A stretch of DNA of 64,000 bases from Suttonella sp. R2A3 (GTDB lineage: Bacteria; Pseudomonadota; Gammaproteobacteria; Cardiobacteriales; Cardiobacteriaceae). A model generated the notes under the pieces. It saw only the letters and a list, made by a program, of their open reading frames with translations. It did not search any database and was not told the DNA's origin. The translations under genes were made by a program, and so were the position numbers. How positions within the stretch are numbered: position 1 is the first letter of the stretch; every line of letters begins with the position of its first letter. Of the stretch, positions 49,062 through 58,115 are shown piece by piece. The stretch is from positions 1,520,001-1,584,000 of the forward strand of contig NZ_CP090975.1 in the NCBI RefSeq assembly GCF_021513215.1, given 5' to 3'.

Positions 49062-51446
49062 ATGACAAAATTACTGATTGTAGAATCGCCAGCAAAGGCG
49101 AAAACGCTACATAAATACCTTGGAAAAGATTATGAAGTCTTGGCTTCTTATGGTCATGTGCGTGATTTAGTGCCAAAAAATGGTGCCGTGGAGCCTGATA
49201 ATGACTTCGCGATGAATTATGAGGTGATTGATCGCAACGCCAAGCATGTTGGTGCGATCAGCAAAGCGCTGAAAAATGCCGACACCTTATTACTCGCCAC
49301 TGACCCCGACCGAGAGGGTGAGGCGATTTCCTGGCACCTACATCAGCTGTTAAGCGAGCGTGGTGCACTAAAAGATAAAGATGTGCGCCGTGTGGTGTTT
49401 CATGAGATTACCCAACGCGCGATCCAGCATGCAGTGGACAATCCACGCGATATCGCGATGGATTTAGTCAACGCCCAGCAAGCGCGCCGTGCGCTTGATT
49501 ACTTAGTGGGCTTTAATTTATCACCGCTATTGTGGCGTAAGGTTCAGCCAGGGCTTTCTGCCGGGCGCGTACAGTCGCCAGCTTTGCGGATGATTGTTGA
49601 GCGCGAGCGTGAAATTGAGGCGTTTGTCGCCCAAGAATATTGGAAAATACTCGCCAATAATCAGATTAAAGGCAACGCCTTTAACGCAGCGCTGTCGGTC
49701 TATCATGGTGAGAAGGTCAAGCAATTCACGATTAATAACGAAGCCGATGCTAATAAGGCGTTGGCTGAGTTAAAAGCGCTCAGTAATGGAAGCTTAACCG
49801 TTGCTGAAGTGGTCGCTAAAGACCGTCGCCGCAACCCTGCTGCACCGTTTATTACCTCAACTTTGCAGCAAGAGGCTGCGCGTAAATTGCGCTTTACCGC
49901 ACAACGTACGATGCGCTTAGCGCAGCGCCTCTACGAAGAAGGATACATCAGCTATATCCGTACCGACTCAGTGAATTTGGCACAAGAAGCAATCAGTGAT
50001 TTGCGCAGCTTGATTAAAGCACAATACGGGGATGATTATCTGCCGAGCAAACCGCGTACCTACAGTACTAAATCGAAGAATGCCCAGGAAGCGCACGAAG
50101 CGATTCGCCCCACTGACTGTCGCTTGAGTGCTGATCAGTTGAGCGCTATGGGTGCTGACGAGAGAAAATTATACGAACTGATTCGCAAGCGCACGATAGC
50201 TTGCCAAATGGCGCCAGCTATTTTGGAGCAGGTGAGTATTGATTTGCATGCCGGCAGTGCAGACAATCAATTTCGAGCTACCGGCTCAACAATTAAATTC
50301 GCTGGCTTTATGAGCGTTTATCTTGAAGATCAAGACGATGCCAGCGATGAAGAAGAAGGCATTTTGCCAAAAATGGTTGTTGGAGATGAGGTCGCGGTTG
50401 ACGACATCCTCGCCACCCAGCATTTCACCCAGCCACCACCGCGCTATTCAGAAGCGAGCCTGATTAAATCGCTGGAAGAAAAAGGCATTGGGCGACCGTC
50501 GACCTATGCGAGCATCATCTCCACCTTGCTCGGTCGTGAATACATCGATTTAGATAACCGCCGCTTTGTGCCAACGATGATCGGCAAAATCGTCAATGAT
50601 TTTCTCACCGGGCATTTCGAGCAATACGTCGATTATGATTTCACCGCGCGCTTGGAAGACGATTTAGATGCCGTATCGCGCGGCGAGCGTGATTGGAAAC
50701 CGCTGCTTGACGAGTTCTGGCAAGGTTTTTCCCAGCAAGTCGAAGAGAAAAAAGAGATTTCGCGTGAAGAAGTGATGCAGGCGCGAGAGTTAGGCAGTGA
50801 TCCGAAAACCGGTAAACCGGTTAGTGTGCGCTTTGGGCGTTTTGGACCGTTTGTTCAGTTGGGGAGTAAAGACGACGAAGAAAAGCCAAAATTTGCGAGT
50901 ATCCCGGACGATTGGAATCTTGACCATATTGAGCTCGAACAAGCCCTGGAGCTGTTTAAGCTACCGCGTCATATCGGTAAAACCGAAGAAGATGAAGAAA
51001 TTGTCATAAATATTGGCCGTTATGGTCCGTATGTGCGTTTTGGACGCAAATTTGTCTCCCTGCCAAAGGAAGAAGATCCGCTTGCTGTCTCGCTTGAGCG
51101 CGCACTGGAATTAATCGCAGAGAAAAAAGAAGCCGATCGCAAAAAACATATAAAAGAGATAAAAAATGGGGATGAGACTTTAAAGGTATTAAATGGTCGC
51201 TTTGGACCTTATGTCACTAATGGTACTATTAACGCATCTATCCCAAAAACGATAGAACCTGCTGAAGTGACTTTGGAAGAAAGTTTGGCGTTATTGGAAA
51301 AGGCTAAAGAGCGCAAAGCCAAGCGTGGCGAGGGCAAAAAGACGAAAAAAACGTCAAGCAAAGCCACGACTAAACGCAAAACTAAGGCCAGCACTGCAAA
51401 AGGTTCTGCGAAACGGAAAACACGAACTACCACGAAAAAGAGTTAA
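49062..51446 (+). CDS. topA: DNA topoisomerase I with CRPT-type C-terminal repeats
   Basis: 794 residues. TOPRIM domain with ESPAKAKTLHKYL and TDPDREGEAISWHL, then the catalytic tyrosine Tyr298 in ISYIRTDSVNL and EKGIGRPSTYASI. The C-terminal third lacks the four-cysteine zinc ribbons of E. coli TopA; instead there are three CRPT-type repeats (SVRFGRFGPFVQLG near 588, INIGRYGPYVRFG near 655, VLNGRFGPYVTNG near 713) and a lysine/threonine-rich tail (about 750-794). Only two cysteines occur in the whole protein. It relaxes negative supercoils. Confidence 0.96.
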   Translation: MTKLLIVESPAKAKTLHKYLGKDYEVLASYGHVRDLVPKNGAVEPDNDFAMNYEVIDRNAKHVGAISKALKNADTLLLATDPDREGEAISWHLHQLLSERGALKDKDVRRVVFHEITQRAIQHAVDNPRDIAMDLVNAQQARRALDYLVGFNLSPLLWRKVQPGLSAGRVQSPALRMIVEREREIEAFVAQEYWKILANNQIKGNAFNAALSVYHGEKVKQFTINNEADANKALAELKALSNGSLTVAEVVAKDRRRNPAAPFITSTLQQEAARKLRFTAQRTMRLAQRLYEEGYISYIRTDSVNLAQEAISDLRSLIKAQYGDDYLPSKPRTYSTKSKNAQEAHEAIRPTDCRLSADQLSAMGADERKLYELIRKRTIACQMAPAILEQVSIDLHAGSADNQFRATGSTIKFAGFMSVYLEDQDDASDEEEGILPKMVVGDEVAVDDILATQHFTQPPPRYSEASLIKSLEEKGIGRPSTYASIISTLLGREYIDLDNRRFVPTMIGKIVNDFLTGHFEQYVDYDFTARLEDDLDAVSRGERDWKPLLDEFWQGFSQQVEEKKEISREEVMQARELGSDPKTGKPVSVRFGRFGPFVQLGSKDDEEKPKFASIPDDWNLDHIELEQALELFKLPRHIGKTEEDEEIVINIGRYGPYVRFGRKFVSLPKEEDPLAVSLERALELIAEKKEADRKKHIKEIKNGDETLKVLNGRFGPYVTNGTINASIPKTIEPAEVTLEESLALLEKAKERKAKRGEGKKTKKTSSKATTKRKTKASTAKGSAKRKTRTTTKKS

Positions 51447-51452
51447 TCAACA

Positions 51453-51896
51453 ATGAAAGACACCCAACAAGATGATCTCCGCTACGGCTTTGGCTTTTTG
51501 ATGCACGATGCGACGCGGTTAATGAACCGCTACTACGATCGTCACGTACGTGTGTTCGGGATTACCCGCACGCAATGGACGCTGCTTACTTACCTCTCGC
51601 GCTACGAAGGGGTAAGTCAAACCAAATTGGCTGAGTACATGGATCTCGCGCCGATGACGCTGACCCGTCAGATCGACAAACTCGAGCGCGATGGTCTGCT
51701 CGATCGTCGTCAAGATCCGCAAGATCGTCGGACCAACCTGATTTATCTCACCGATAAAAGCCAGCCGTTGATGAGCCATATGCACGAAATCGCGGTGGAA
51801 GCGAAAGAAGCCGCGCTCAAGCATTTCAGCGAAGAAGAGCGTGAGCAGCTGCGCGAATATTTGGTGCGCATGCGCGAAAATATGGCCGGTGCGTAA
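51453..51896 (+). CDS. MarR-family regulator (SlyA-like)
   Basis: 147 residues: winged helix with FGITRTQWTLLTYLSRYEGVS, TKLAEYMDLAPMTLTRQIDKLERDGLL (recognition helix) and RRQDPQDRRTNLIYLT (wing). The family senses phenolic compounds or oxidants and often controls efflux or virulence genes. It follows topA after six bases and precedes a VanZ-like protein. A terminator hairpin comes 25 bases after its stop. Confidence 0.9.
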   Translation: MKDTQQDDLRYGFGFLMHDATRLMNRYYDRHVRVFGITRTQWTLLTYLSRYEGVSQTKLAEYMDLAPMTLTRQIDKLERDGLLDRRQDPQDRRTNLIYLTDKSQPLMSHMHEIAVEAKEAALKHFSEEEREQLREYLVRMRENMAGA

Positions 51897-52275
51897 GCTG
51901 AGCAATCATCGATTATTTCAAGGCCCACCTTGGTGGGTCTTTTTTCTGCGCCATTATCGGGTGTTGATTGGGCTGTGGCTTGCACTGGTTCTTATCGCCT
52001 GTGTGATGCCAGTGAGTAGCGAACAGCCGCCGACACTGCCGCATATCGATAAAATCGTCCATGCGCTCTTTTATGCCCCACCGATGGCGCTTGCGCTATT
52101 GGCAGGTGGCAACGTTTGGCGTTGGGTGATCTTGTTGATCGTATTTGCCTTGGGTATTGAGCTTATCCAAAGTATGCTCAGCTACCGCAGTGGTGATATC
52201 TTTGATATGCTGGCTAATATAGTCGGTATGCTGCTCGGCTTTATCGTCGCGAAGTTTTTTAGGATGCGCCCATGA
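51841..52275 (+). CDS. VanZ-like membrane protein, start uncertain
   Basis: The open frame from 51841 is 144 residues; the part with homology, from about residue 25, has three or four hydrophobic helices with PHIDKIVHALFYAPPMALAL and IELIQSMLSYRSGDIFDMLANIVGMLLG. This is the VanZ-family signature (H-x-x-x-F and R-x-G-D-x-x-D-x-x-x-N). The first ~19 codons overlap the marR gene, and the next ~16 codons form the arm of a terminator hairpin (51922-51945), so the true start is unclear: a CTG at 51898 or a GTG at 51961 are options. Homologues of this build have no proven function. It is coupled by ATGA to the hydrolase gene. Confidence 0.75.
   Translation: MSSCANIWCACAKIWPVRKLSNHRLFQGPPWWVFFLRHYRVLIGLWLALVLIACVMPVSSEQPPTLPHIDKIVHALFYAPPMALALLAGGNVWRWVILLIVFALGIELIQSMLSYRSGDIFDMLANIVGMLLGFIVAKFFRMRP
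51922..51945 (+). terminator. Terminator hairpin inside the VanZ-like gene
   Basis: GGCCCACC (51922-51929) and GGTGGGTC (51932-51939) form seven pairs with a CTTG loop, followed by six T. It stops the topA-marR transcript. In the VanZ frame it encodes the start of the protein (QGPPWWVFF). Confidence 0.75.
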
Positions 52276-52895
52276 AACGGCAAAAACTGGTGATTGTGCA
52301 TGGTTTGTTTATGCGCGCGCCGGTGATGCTCGCCTTGCATAAACGCCTAAGTCAGCAAGGGTTTGATTGTAAGAGTATTAATTATCCCACGCGCAGTCAG
52401 AGTTTACACGATAATGCGCAAATCCAAATACCCGCACTCAGAGCCTTTGCCCAAGGTGAGCCGTTGGGTTTTATTGGCCACAGTCTCGGTGGCTTATTGA
52501 TTCGCCATCTACAGGCGCAATGGCCAGAAGGCTTTTCAGATGGGCGTGTGGTGAGCTTAGGAACGCCACATCAAGGCAGCGCCGTAGCCGCCTATTTGTA
52601 TGCGGATGCGATGCGTCGTACGCTGATTAAGCATGCCTGGCCTCAAGGCCTGGACGGCAACGCACCTGATTGGCCGCAAGAGATTCCGCTGCTCTCTATA
52701 GCTGGCAGCAAACCCTATGGGGTAGGGCGCTTGTTTCAAGTCTTTGATGACGCTTCAATCCACGATGGCACAGTCTCTCGCGCTGAAACGCATTTACCCA
52801 GCGCGCACGCTGAACTGCTGGTTGATCACACCCATATGTCGATGCTGTTTGCCAGCGAGCTCATCGTGCCAATTGCCGGTTGGCTTCGAAGCTAA
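52272..52895 (+). CDS. Alpha/beta hydrolase, esterase/lipase-like
   Basis: 207 residues. VIVHGLFMRAP (oxyanion loop) and the nucleophile elbow FIGHSLGGLL near residue 68 are clear; GRVVSLGTPHQGS and the late histidine in LVDHTHMSM complete a probable Ser-Asp-His triad. Proteins of this build resemble lipase-like permease-associated or PGAP1-type hydrolases. No signal peptide, so cytoplasmic. Substrate unknown. It overlaps the VanZ stop by four bases and converges with yhhQ. Confidence 0.85.
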   Translation: MKRQKLVIVHGLFMRAPVMLALHKRLSQQGFDCKSINYPTRSQSLHDNAQIQIPALRAFAQGEPLGFIGHSLGGLLIRHLQAQWPEGFSDGRVVSLGTPHQGSAVAAYLYADAMRRTLIKHAWPQGLDGNAPDWPQEIPLLSIAGSKPYGVGRLFQVFDDASIHDGTVSRAETHLPSAHAELLVDHTHMSMLFASELIVPIAGWLRS

Positions 52896-52918
52896 TCCCT
52901 TTAGCGTAGAAAATGGTT

Positions 52919-53599
52919 CTATTCACCCATGACACTTGCCACATTGCTGGGCTGATGCGGATCAAGCGTGGTCAGGCGCTTGAGCAAGTAGCGCAGTAAT
53001 AAACCGTAAGCGGGTAAGAAAAACAGCGTGCAGATAATGATTTTCCACGCATAATCGAGCAGGGCGATTTCTGGCCAATTTGCGGCCATAAACGGATCCG
53101 AGCTCGCATAAAAAGCGATTGAGAAAAAGACGATCGTATCAATGGCATTGCCGAGAACCGTGGACGCACTAGGGGCGACCCACCAGCGATGGTGGCGACG
53201 CAGATAATTAAACACGCTGATGTCAAGTAATTGGCCAATCAAGTAAGCGGCAAAACTCGCCAGCGCAATGCGTGCGACAAATGTGTTGAGCGAGGTAAGC
53301 ACAGACAAGTCGGTAAAGCTGCCATTGTGAAAAAGCACTGAAACTACATAAGAAATGGCGAGCGCTGGGAACATCACGCAAAAAATGATTTTGCGCGCTA
53401 GAGCCGGGCCAAATACGCGTACGGTTAAATCGGTGGTTAAAAAGATAAAGGGGAAAGAAAACGCGCCCCAAGTGGTATGTAGGCCATAGAATTCAAAAGG
53501 AAATTGCACTAAGAAATTGCTAAGTGCGATGATGAAAATATGCCAAAATGATAACCAGATGAGGGCGTGGCGTTGTTGCTCGGGGGTGAATGAAAGCAT
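52919..53599 (-). CDS. yhhQ: Queuosine-precursor transporter YhhQ
   Basis: 226 residues with about six membrane helices. WLSFWHIFIIALSNFLVQFPF, FPFIFLTTDLTVRVFG, GQLLDISVFNYLR and GNAIDTIVFFSIAFYA are the YhhQ/DUF165 (energy-coupling-type QueT-like) signature; in E. coli it imports preQ0 and preQ1. It starts two bases after queF and is plainly part of the same operon, so salvage and reduction of preQ0 are coupled. Confidence 0.9.
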   Translation of the reverse strand: MLSFTPEQQRHALIWLSFWHIFIIALSNFLVQFPFEFYGLHTTWGAFSFPFIFLTTDLTVRVFGPALARKIIFCVMFPALAISYVVSVLFHNGSFTDLSVLTSLNTFVARIALASFAAYLIGQLLDISVFNYLRRHHRWWVAPSASTVLGNAIDTIVFFSIAFYASSDPFMAANWPEIALLDYAWKIIICTLFFLPAYGLLLRYLLKRLTTLDPHQPSNVASVMGE

Positions 53600-53601
53600 G
53601 A

Positions 53602-54081
53602 TTAATCTCGTAACGTGTGGGTGTGTAATCGGGTGCGTGCCATCTCAGCATAAGGGCTGTTCGCACGACCATAGTTGGCATAAGGATGAATGGCGATGCC
53701 ACCTCGAGGGGTAAATTCGCCAGTAACTTCAATATATTTAGGATCCATCAGTGTGATGAGATCTTTCATAATGATATTGATGCAATCCTCATGAAAATCG
53801 CCGTGGTTACGGAAACTAAACAGATACAATTTCAACGATTTGCTCTCTACCATGCGTTCAGCCGGAATATAGGCGATACGGATTGTCGCGAAATCCGGTT
53901 GGCCGGTTATTGGACATAAGCTGGTAAATTCCGGGCAGATAAAATGCACAAAATAATCGTTATCAAGATGTAGATTGCTAAAGGATTCCAAGACTTGTGA
54001 CGCATAATCGTGCGCGTATTCAGTCTGCTTTTTGCCGAGTAAGGATAAATCGGCGAGAGATTCAGTGCGAGTGTTGTTCAT
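53602..54081 (-). CDS. queF: 7-cyano-7-deazaguanine reductase QueF, one-domain type
   Basis: 159 residues. Catalytic Cys56 lies in [17 protein letters not shown] with the proton-relay Asp63, and the QueF motif is [14 protein letters not shown] (79-92). It is the one-domain type typical of Bacillus (about 165 residues), not the two-domain type (about 280) of most gammaproteobacteria. It reduces preQ0 to preQ1 with NADPH on the way to queuosine in tRNA. A preQ1-like leader element precedes it. Confidence 0.94.
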   Translation of the reverse strand: MNNTRTESLADLSLLGKKQTEYAHDYASQVLESFSNLHLDNDYFVHFICPEFTSLCPITGQPDFATIRIAYIPAERMVESKSLKLYLFSFRNHGDFHEDCINIIMKDLITLMDPKYIEVTGEFTPRGGIAIHPYANYGRANSPYAEMARTRLHTHTLRD

Positions 54082-54088
54082 ATTGTTG

Positions 54089-54142
54089 CCTAGTTTTTTG
54101 CTGACTACGCCTAAGCGCGTCTGTGGGATGGTTGCGAACCAC
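54089..54142 (-). promoter_or_regulatory. Candidate preQ1-I-like riboswitch in the queF leader
   Basis: On the minus strand: GTGGTTCGCAACCATCCCAC (54142-54123) resembles the P1/loop core of preQ1-I riboswitches (GGTTCGC...CCC), and AAAAAACTAGG (54099-54089) is the A-rich 3' tail ending at the ribosome site, seven bases before the queF ATG. A small hairpin (54107-54120) is inserted between the two, which the known minimal type lacks. P2 pairing is not fully convincing by eye. Position in front of queF-yhhQ is exactly what preQ1 feedback would need. Confidence 0.55.
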
Positions 54143-54152
54143 GGGGTGGCGA

Positions 54153-54158
54153 ATTATA
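54153..54158 (-). promoter_or_regulatory. -10 box of the queF-yhhQ promoter
   Basis: TATAAT on the minus strand; transcription would start near 54146, right before the candidate riboswitch. The -35 (TTCCTT at about 54176-54181) is weak. A CGCTTAGGC arm (54162-54170) lies in the spacer and pairs with GCCTAAGCG at 54109-54117. Confidence 0.55.
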
Positions 54159-54191
54159 CGCCGCTTAGGCAAGAAAAGGAAGCATTAGCGC

Positions 54192-54641
54192 TTAGTGACA
54201 GCGACGAATAATCAGTTGTTCGATAGCATTACGGTTCTGTGCTAGACGGTATTTGGCGCGCGTTTCTAACACGTACTGTGCTTCAGTATAGGACTTGTAG
54301 AGTGGACAAGGCTCTTTTAAACAAGGGGTGGCGTAAGGATAGTGCGCCAGTAATCGACCGTCAGCATCATAAAAACGGATATCAAGCGGAACCCAGGTGT
54401 TTTTCATCCAAAATGTTCTAGGACGCGCCTCGGGAAACACAAATAACATCCCAGAATAGGGCGGCAGCCACACTCGATACATCAAGCCCTTAGCACGACT
54501 GGCTGGTGTATTAACACAAGTGGCCAGAGTCCGGCGATCACCATCATCAATAAAGGCATTGCTGTAGGCGGCAGGACTCAATCCCAAGCTGAGCGTGAGC
54601 CATAAAAGCGTGAACAGTGGGGTAAGGAGACGATGAGGCAT
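54192..54641 (-). CDS. DUF192-family exported protein
   Basis: 149 residues from the ATG at 54641 (a TTG precedes it). A signal peptide (LLTPLFTLLWLTLSLGLSPAAYS) is followed by the DUF192 core: RAKGLMYRVWLPPYSGMLFVF, RTFWMKNTWVPLDIRFYDADG and ETRAKYRL. DUF192 proteins are small beta-barrel-like exported proteins of unknown role. Cysteines at TPCLKEPCPL and the terminal RRCH may form disulfides. Lies 15 bases downstream of fis and on the same strand. Confidence 0.87.
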   Translation of the reverse strand: MPHRLLTPLFTLLWLTLSLGLSPAAYSNAFIDDGDRRTLATCVNTPASRAKGLMYRVWLPPYSGMLFVFPEARPRTFWMKNTWVPLDIRFYDADGRLLAHYPYATPCLKEPCPLYKSYTEAQYVLETRAKYRLAQNRNAIEQLIIRRCH

Positions 54642-54656
54642 CAAGGCTGCTGGTGT

Positions 54657-54896
54657 TTACAGTTTATAGAGGCCATGCGCGCACATTTTCTTTTTCAAGG
54701 TGTTGCGGGTGATGCCAAGCAATTTGGCGGCCTGGCTTTGGTTGTTATCGCAGCGGCGCAGGACATTACGCAACAAGGCCGCTTCAGCCTCACCAATCAT
54801 CAATGCATAGAGTTGACCGCTGTGTTGGCCATCTAAATGCGCTAAATAGCTGTCGATGCTCTGATCGATGGCACGTTGGATGTCGGGGTTGCTCAT
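54657..54896 (-). CDS. fis: Factor for inversion stimulation Fis
   Basis: 79 residues: the C-terminal Fis helix-turn-helix (NQSQAAKLLGITRNTLKKKM) and a helical N-terminal region for dimerisation. E. coli Fis is 98 residues, so the N-terminal beta-hairpin arm that contacts recombinases is shortened. It is a nucleoid protein that controls rRNA and many other genes. Directly downstream of dusB, the arrangement that holds across gammaproteobacteria. Confidence 0.94.
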   Translation of the reverse strand: MSNPDIQRAIDQSIDSYLAHLDGQHSGQLYALMIGEAEAALLRNVLRRCDNNQSQAAKLLGITRNTLKKKMCAHGLYKL

Positions 54897-54914
54897 GATG
54901 GGCTGCCTTGTGGG

Positions 54915-55874
54915 TTAAGCTGCTTTAGCAAATAATTGGATGAGCGCCGTTTGTTCGGCCTCATTGCATGCCTGGTTAATGCGTGGACGGTGTTCACGTT
55001 GATAATCAGGGTATTGACGATAATAATGGTGTAAGTGCGCGCGGGCAATAAAAACCCCTTGCCGACCGTAAAGCGCGTGCAAGGCGTGGATGTGTTCTGC
55101 GATATCTTGGTGAGGGGTGATCGTCGGCAGACTGCGCGTATTAATTCGCGCCTGACACTCAGCAAATAACCAAGGGTTACCCTGGGCGGCGCGACCAATC
55201 ATCACCCCATCGAAGCCGTAGTCATCAATCAGCCGGTTTGCCTGTTCAGCGCTGCTTATATCACCATTAACAATCACCGGCAGTTGCGTGTTTGCTTTAA
55301 CTTCGGCAATAGGTTCGTAACAGGCCTGACCGCGGAAGCGTTGCGCGCGAGTGCGCCCGTGTACGCTTAATAAGGCGATACCGCAATCTTGAGCGATACG
55401 GGTCATCTCGGCTAAGGTGTAAGTATCATCGTTAAAGCCCAAGCGGGTTTTAACGCTTACCGGGATCGTCACGGCATTGACAGTCGCGCATAAAATCGCT
55501 TCAACTTGTTTCAGATCAGCCAGTAATGCTGATCCTGCGCTTTGCTTGCCCACTTTTTTCGCCGGGCAGCCCATATTGATGTCGATCACATCAGCGCCGC
55601 GTGCCTGCATAACTTGTGCAGCTTCGGCCATTAATGCAGGCTCACCACCAACAAGTTGGACAATTTTTGGGTAGTTAGGGTCTTCATCGAACTGCAGACG
55701 GGTTTTCGATAGCGCTGTGTGCATCAAATCGGGTTTGGCGCTGACCATTTCTGCAACGCTAAAATCTGCACCGTAACGCTGGCAAAGGCTGCGGAAAGGG
55801 CGGTCGCTCACCCCAGCCATCGGCGCGAGTACAACAACAGGATCAGGATAATGAAAGCGGCCCAAACGAATCAT
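54915..55874 (-). CDS. dusB: tRNA-dihydrouridine synthase B
   Basis: 319 residues: FMN-binding TIM barrel with VVLAPMAGVSDRPFRSLC, the catalytic cysteine in NMGCPAKKVGKQSAGSALL, and KTRLGFND / HGRTRAQRF. It reduces uridine in tRNA to dihydrouridine (D17 for DusB in E. coli). The pairing with fis supports DusB rather than DusA or DusC. Confidence 0.95.
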   Translation of the reverse strand: MIRLGRFHYPDPVVVLAPMAGVSDRPFRSLCQRYGADFSVAEMVSAKPDLMHTALSKTRLQFDEDPNYPKIVQLVGGEPALMAEAAQVMQARGADVIDINMGCPAKKVGKQSAGSALLADLKQVEAILCATVNAVTIPVSVKTRLGFNDDTYTLAEMTRIAQDCGIALLSVHGRTRAQRFRGQACYEPIAEVKANTQLPVIVNGDISSAEQANRLIDDYGFDGVMIGRAAQGNPWLFAECQARINTRSLPTITPHQDIAEHIHALHALYGRQGVFIARAHLHHYYRQYPDYQREHRPRINQACNEAEQTALIQLFAKAA

Positions 55875-55887
55875 AAGCGTCTACCGA

Positions 55888-56766
55888 TTAATGCGCCTGC
55901 CCTTCAAGCAGCACCCAGCCTTCACGTTCATTAATCACACGCAGGCTGTGGGTATCAGCATAATGGGCGATTAAATCCTCGGCTTGTTCGACCAAGACGC
56001 CGGCAAAAACCAGCGTCGATGCGGCATCAGTATGGTGCATAAACTGCGATTTTAGCGCGCGCAGCGGCTGCAGGAGAATATTGGCGACTAGCAAATCAAC
56101 CCGTGGGGCACTTTCCGGGTTCTCACACAGCGTAATACGCTCGCTGATGTGGTTTTTGGCTGCGTTGTCCGCGCTGGCGGTCATTGCTTGCGGGTCGATG
56201 TCGGTTTGATAGACGCTATTGGCACCAAGCAGGGCTGCAGCAATGCCAAGGATTCCTGAGCCGCAGCCATAGTCATAAACGCTTTTACCGACAAGGTCGG
56301 CATGCGCTAAATAATCCAAACACATCGCCGTGGATGGGTGGGTGCCGGTGCCAAAAGCCAAACCGGGATCAAGGCGCAGCACAATGGCGTCCTCTTGTTC
56401 GATCACATGTTCGCTTGCGGCAACCCACAGGCGCTCACCAAAAGGAATCGGTTTGAAATGATCGAGCCAGGCACGCGTCCACTCGCTATCAGCGAGCAAC
56501 GATTGTGCCAGGGCAACATCATCGCCTAAATGCTGCTTAAGAGTGGCGAGTACATACTCTGGTGCGCTGTCTTTAGCAAATAATCCGGTGATCGCGGTTT
56601 GCGCCCACAATGGGGTTTCCCCCACAGGCGGTTCGTAGATTTCGCTGTCATCGCCGGCTTGATAGGTCAAAGCAATGGCGCCGGCGGCTTCTAAAGCCGC
56701 CTCGACTTGTTCGATCGACGCCTCGTTATCGGCGTGTAAGGTGATTTGCAGCCAATCGTTGCTCAC
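55888..56766 (-). CDS. prmA: Ribosomal protein L11 methyltransferase PrmA
   Basis: 292 residues. An N-terminal substrate-recognition domain is followed by a Rossmann SAM domain with [24 protein letters not shown] (family-specific loop), [18 protein letters not shown], and [10 protein letters not shown]. It trimethylates L11 lysines and the N-terminus. Its ATG overlaps the accC stop by four bases; dusB follows after 13. Confidence 0.95.
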   Translation of the reverse strand: MSNDWLQITLHADNEASIEQVEAALEAAGAIALTYQAGDDSEIYEPPVGETPLWAQTAITGLFAKDSAPEYVLATLKQHLGDDVALAQSLLADSEWTRAWLDHFKPIPFGERLWVAASEHVIEQEDAIVLRLDPGLAFGTGTHPSTAMCLDYLAHADLVGKSVYDYGCGSGILGIAAALLGANSVYQTDIDPQAMTASADNAAKNHISERITLCENPESAPRVDLLVANILLQPLRALKSQFMHHTDAASTLVFAGVLVEQAEDLIAHYADTHSLRVINEREGWVLLEGQAH

Positions 56767-58106
56767 GAGAGGCCCAGCTTGTGTTCAAGGTAATGAATGT
56801 CCATACCACCCGCGCAGACCACCTCATCGTTCAATAGTTCTTGATGCAGGGCGATGTTGGTTTTGATGCCTTCAACGACCATTTCTGAGAGTGCCATACG
56901 CGCACGCGCGATTGCGGTGTCGCGGTTCTCACCCCAGGTAATCAATTTGCCGATCATCGAATCGTAATGGGGTGGCACGCGATACCCGCCATAGAGATGC
57001 GATTCGACGCGCACACCCAAGCCGCCCGGGGCGTGAAACTCGGTGATTTTGCCCGGTGAAGGGATAAAGGTTTTCGGGTCTTCGGCGTTGATACGGCATT
57101 CGATGGCATGTCCATTGATCACAATATCTTCTTGTTTATACGCCAAAGGCTCGCCAGCAGCGATACGAATTTGTTCGCGCACAATATCCACCCCGGTAAT
57201 CATTTCGGTCACCGGATGCTCCACCTGTACACGCGTATTCATTTCAATGAAGAAAAACTCGCCATTTTCGTAGAGAAATTCAAATGTGCCCGCACCGTGA
57301 TAACCGATGCGTTGACACGCTTGTACACAAATATCGCCAATTTTAGCGCGTTGTTCGGCTGTGATGCCTGGCGCTGGCGCTTCTTCAATCACTTTCTGAT
57401 GGCGACGTTGCAGCGAGCAATCACGTTCGCCCAAATGAATGGCGTTACCGTGTTTATCCGATAATACCTGGATTTCGATATGACGCGGTGTTTCAAGAAA
57501 TTTCTCCATGTACACCATGTCGTTGCCAAAGCTTTGTCGCGCTTCGGTTTTGGTTAGACGCACCGCATCAACGACTTCTGCCTCGCTTCGCACGACGCGC
57601 ATGCCACGACCACCGCCGCCACCTGCAGCTTTGACTATCACTGGATAACCAATGCGTGCTGCGGTGTCTTTGATCGTTTGTGGGTCATTATCGAGCGGAC
57701 CATCGGAGCCAGGGACACACGGAATGCCGGCAGCTTTCATTGTTTTGATCGCTTCAACCTTATCGCCCATGATGCGGATCGTTTCCGCGCGCGGACCAAT
57801 AAACGTAAAGCCAGATTCTTCAACCCGTTCGGCGAAATCGGCATTCTCAGAGAGAAAACCATAGCCGGGGTGAATCGCATCTGCGTTCGTTACTTCAGCG
57901 GCCGCGATAATGGCCGGCATATTGAGGTAGCTTTCGCTGGAAGGTGCCGGACCGATACACACCGATTCATCGGCAAACAAAACATGCTTTAAATCCGCAT
58001 CGGCTTTCGAATGCACCGCCACGGTTTCAATGCCCATTTCATGGCAGGCGCGCAAAATACGCAGGGCAATTTCCCCACGGTTGGCAATCAACACTTTGTC
58101 GAACAT
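56763..58106 (-). CDS. accC: Acetyl-CoA carboxylase, biotin carboxylase subunit
   Basis: 447 residues, the usual length. Biotin-carboxylase N domain ([17 protein letters not shown]), ATP-grasp domain with [14 protein letters not shown] (glycine-rich ATP lid), and [20 protein letters not shown]. It carboxylates the biotin on AccB with bicarbonate and ATP. Ribosome site GGAGG lies just upstream. Next gene after accB. Confidence 0.97.
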   Translation of the reverse strand: MFDKVLIANRGEIALRILRACHEMGIETVAVHSKADADLKHVLFADESVCIGPAPSSESYLNMPAIIAAAEVTNADAIHPGYGFLSENADFAERVEESGFTFIGPRAETIRIMGDKVEAIKTMKAAGIPCVPGSDGPLDNDPQTIKDTAARIGYPVIVKAAGGGGGRGMRVVRSEAEVVDAVRLTKTEARQSFGNDMVYMEKFLETPRHIEIQVLSDKHGNAIHLGERDCSLQRRHQKVIEEAPAPGITAEQRAKIGDICVQACQRIGYHGAGTFEFLYENGEFFFIEMNTRVQVEHPVTEMITGVDIVREQIRIAAGEPLAYKQEDIVINGHAIECRINAEDPKTFIPSPGKITEFHAPGGLGVRVESHLYGGYRVPPHYDSMIGKLITWGENRDTAIARARMALSEMVVEGIKTNIALHQELLNDEVVCAGGMDIHYLEHKLGLS

Positions 58107-58115
58107 ACGGCCTCC

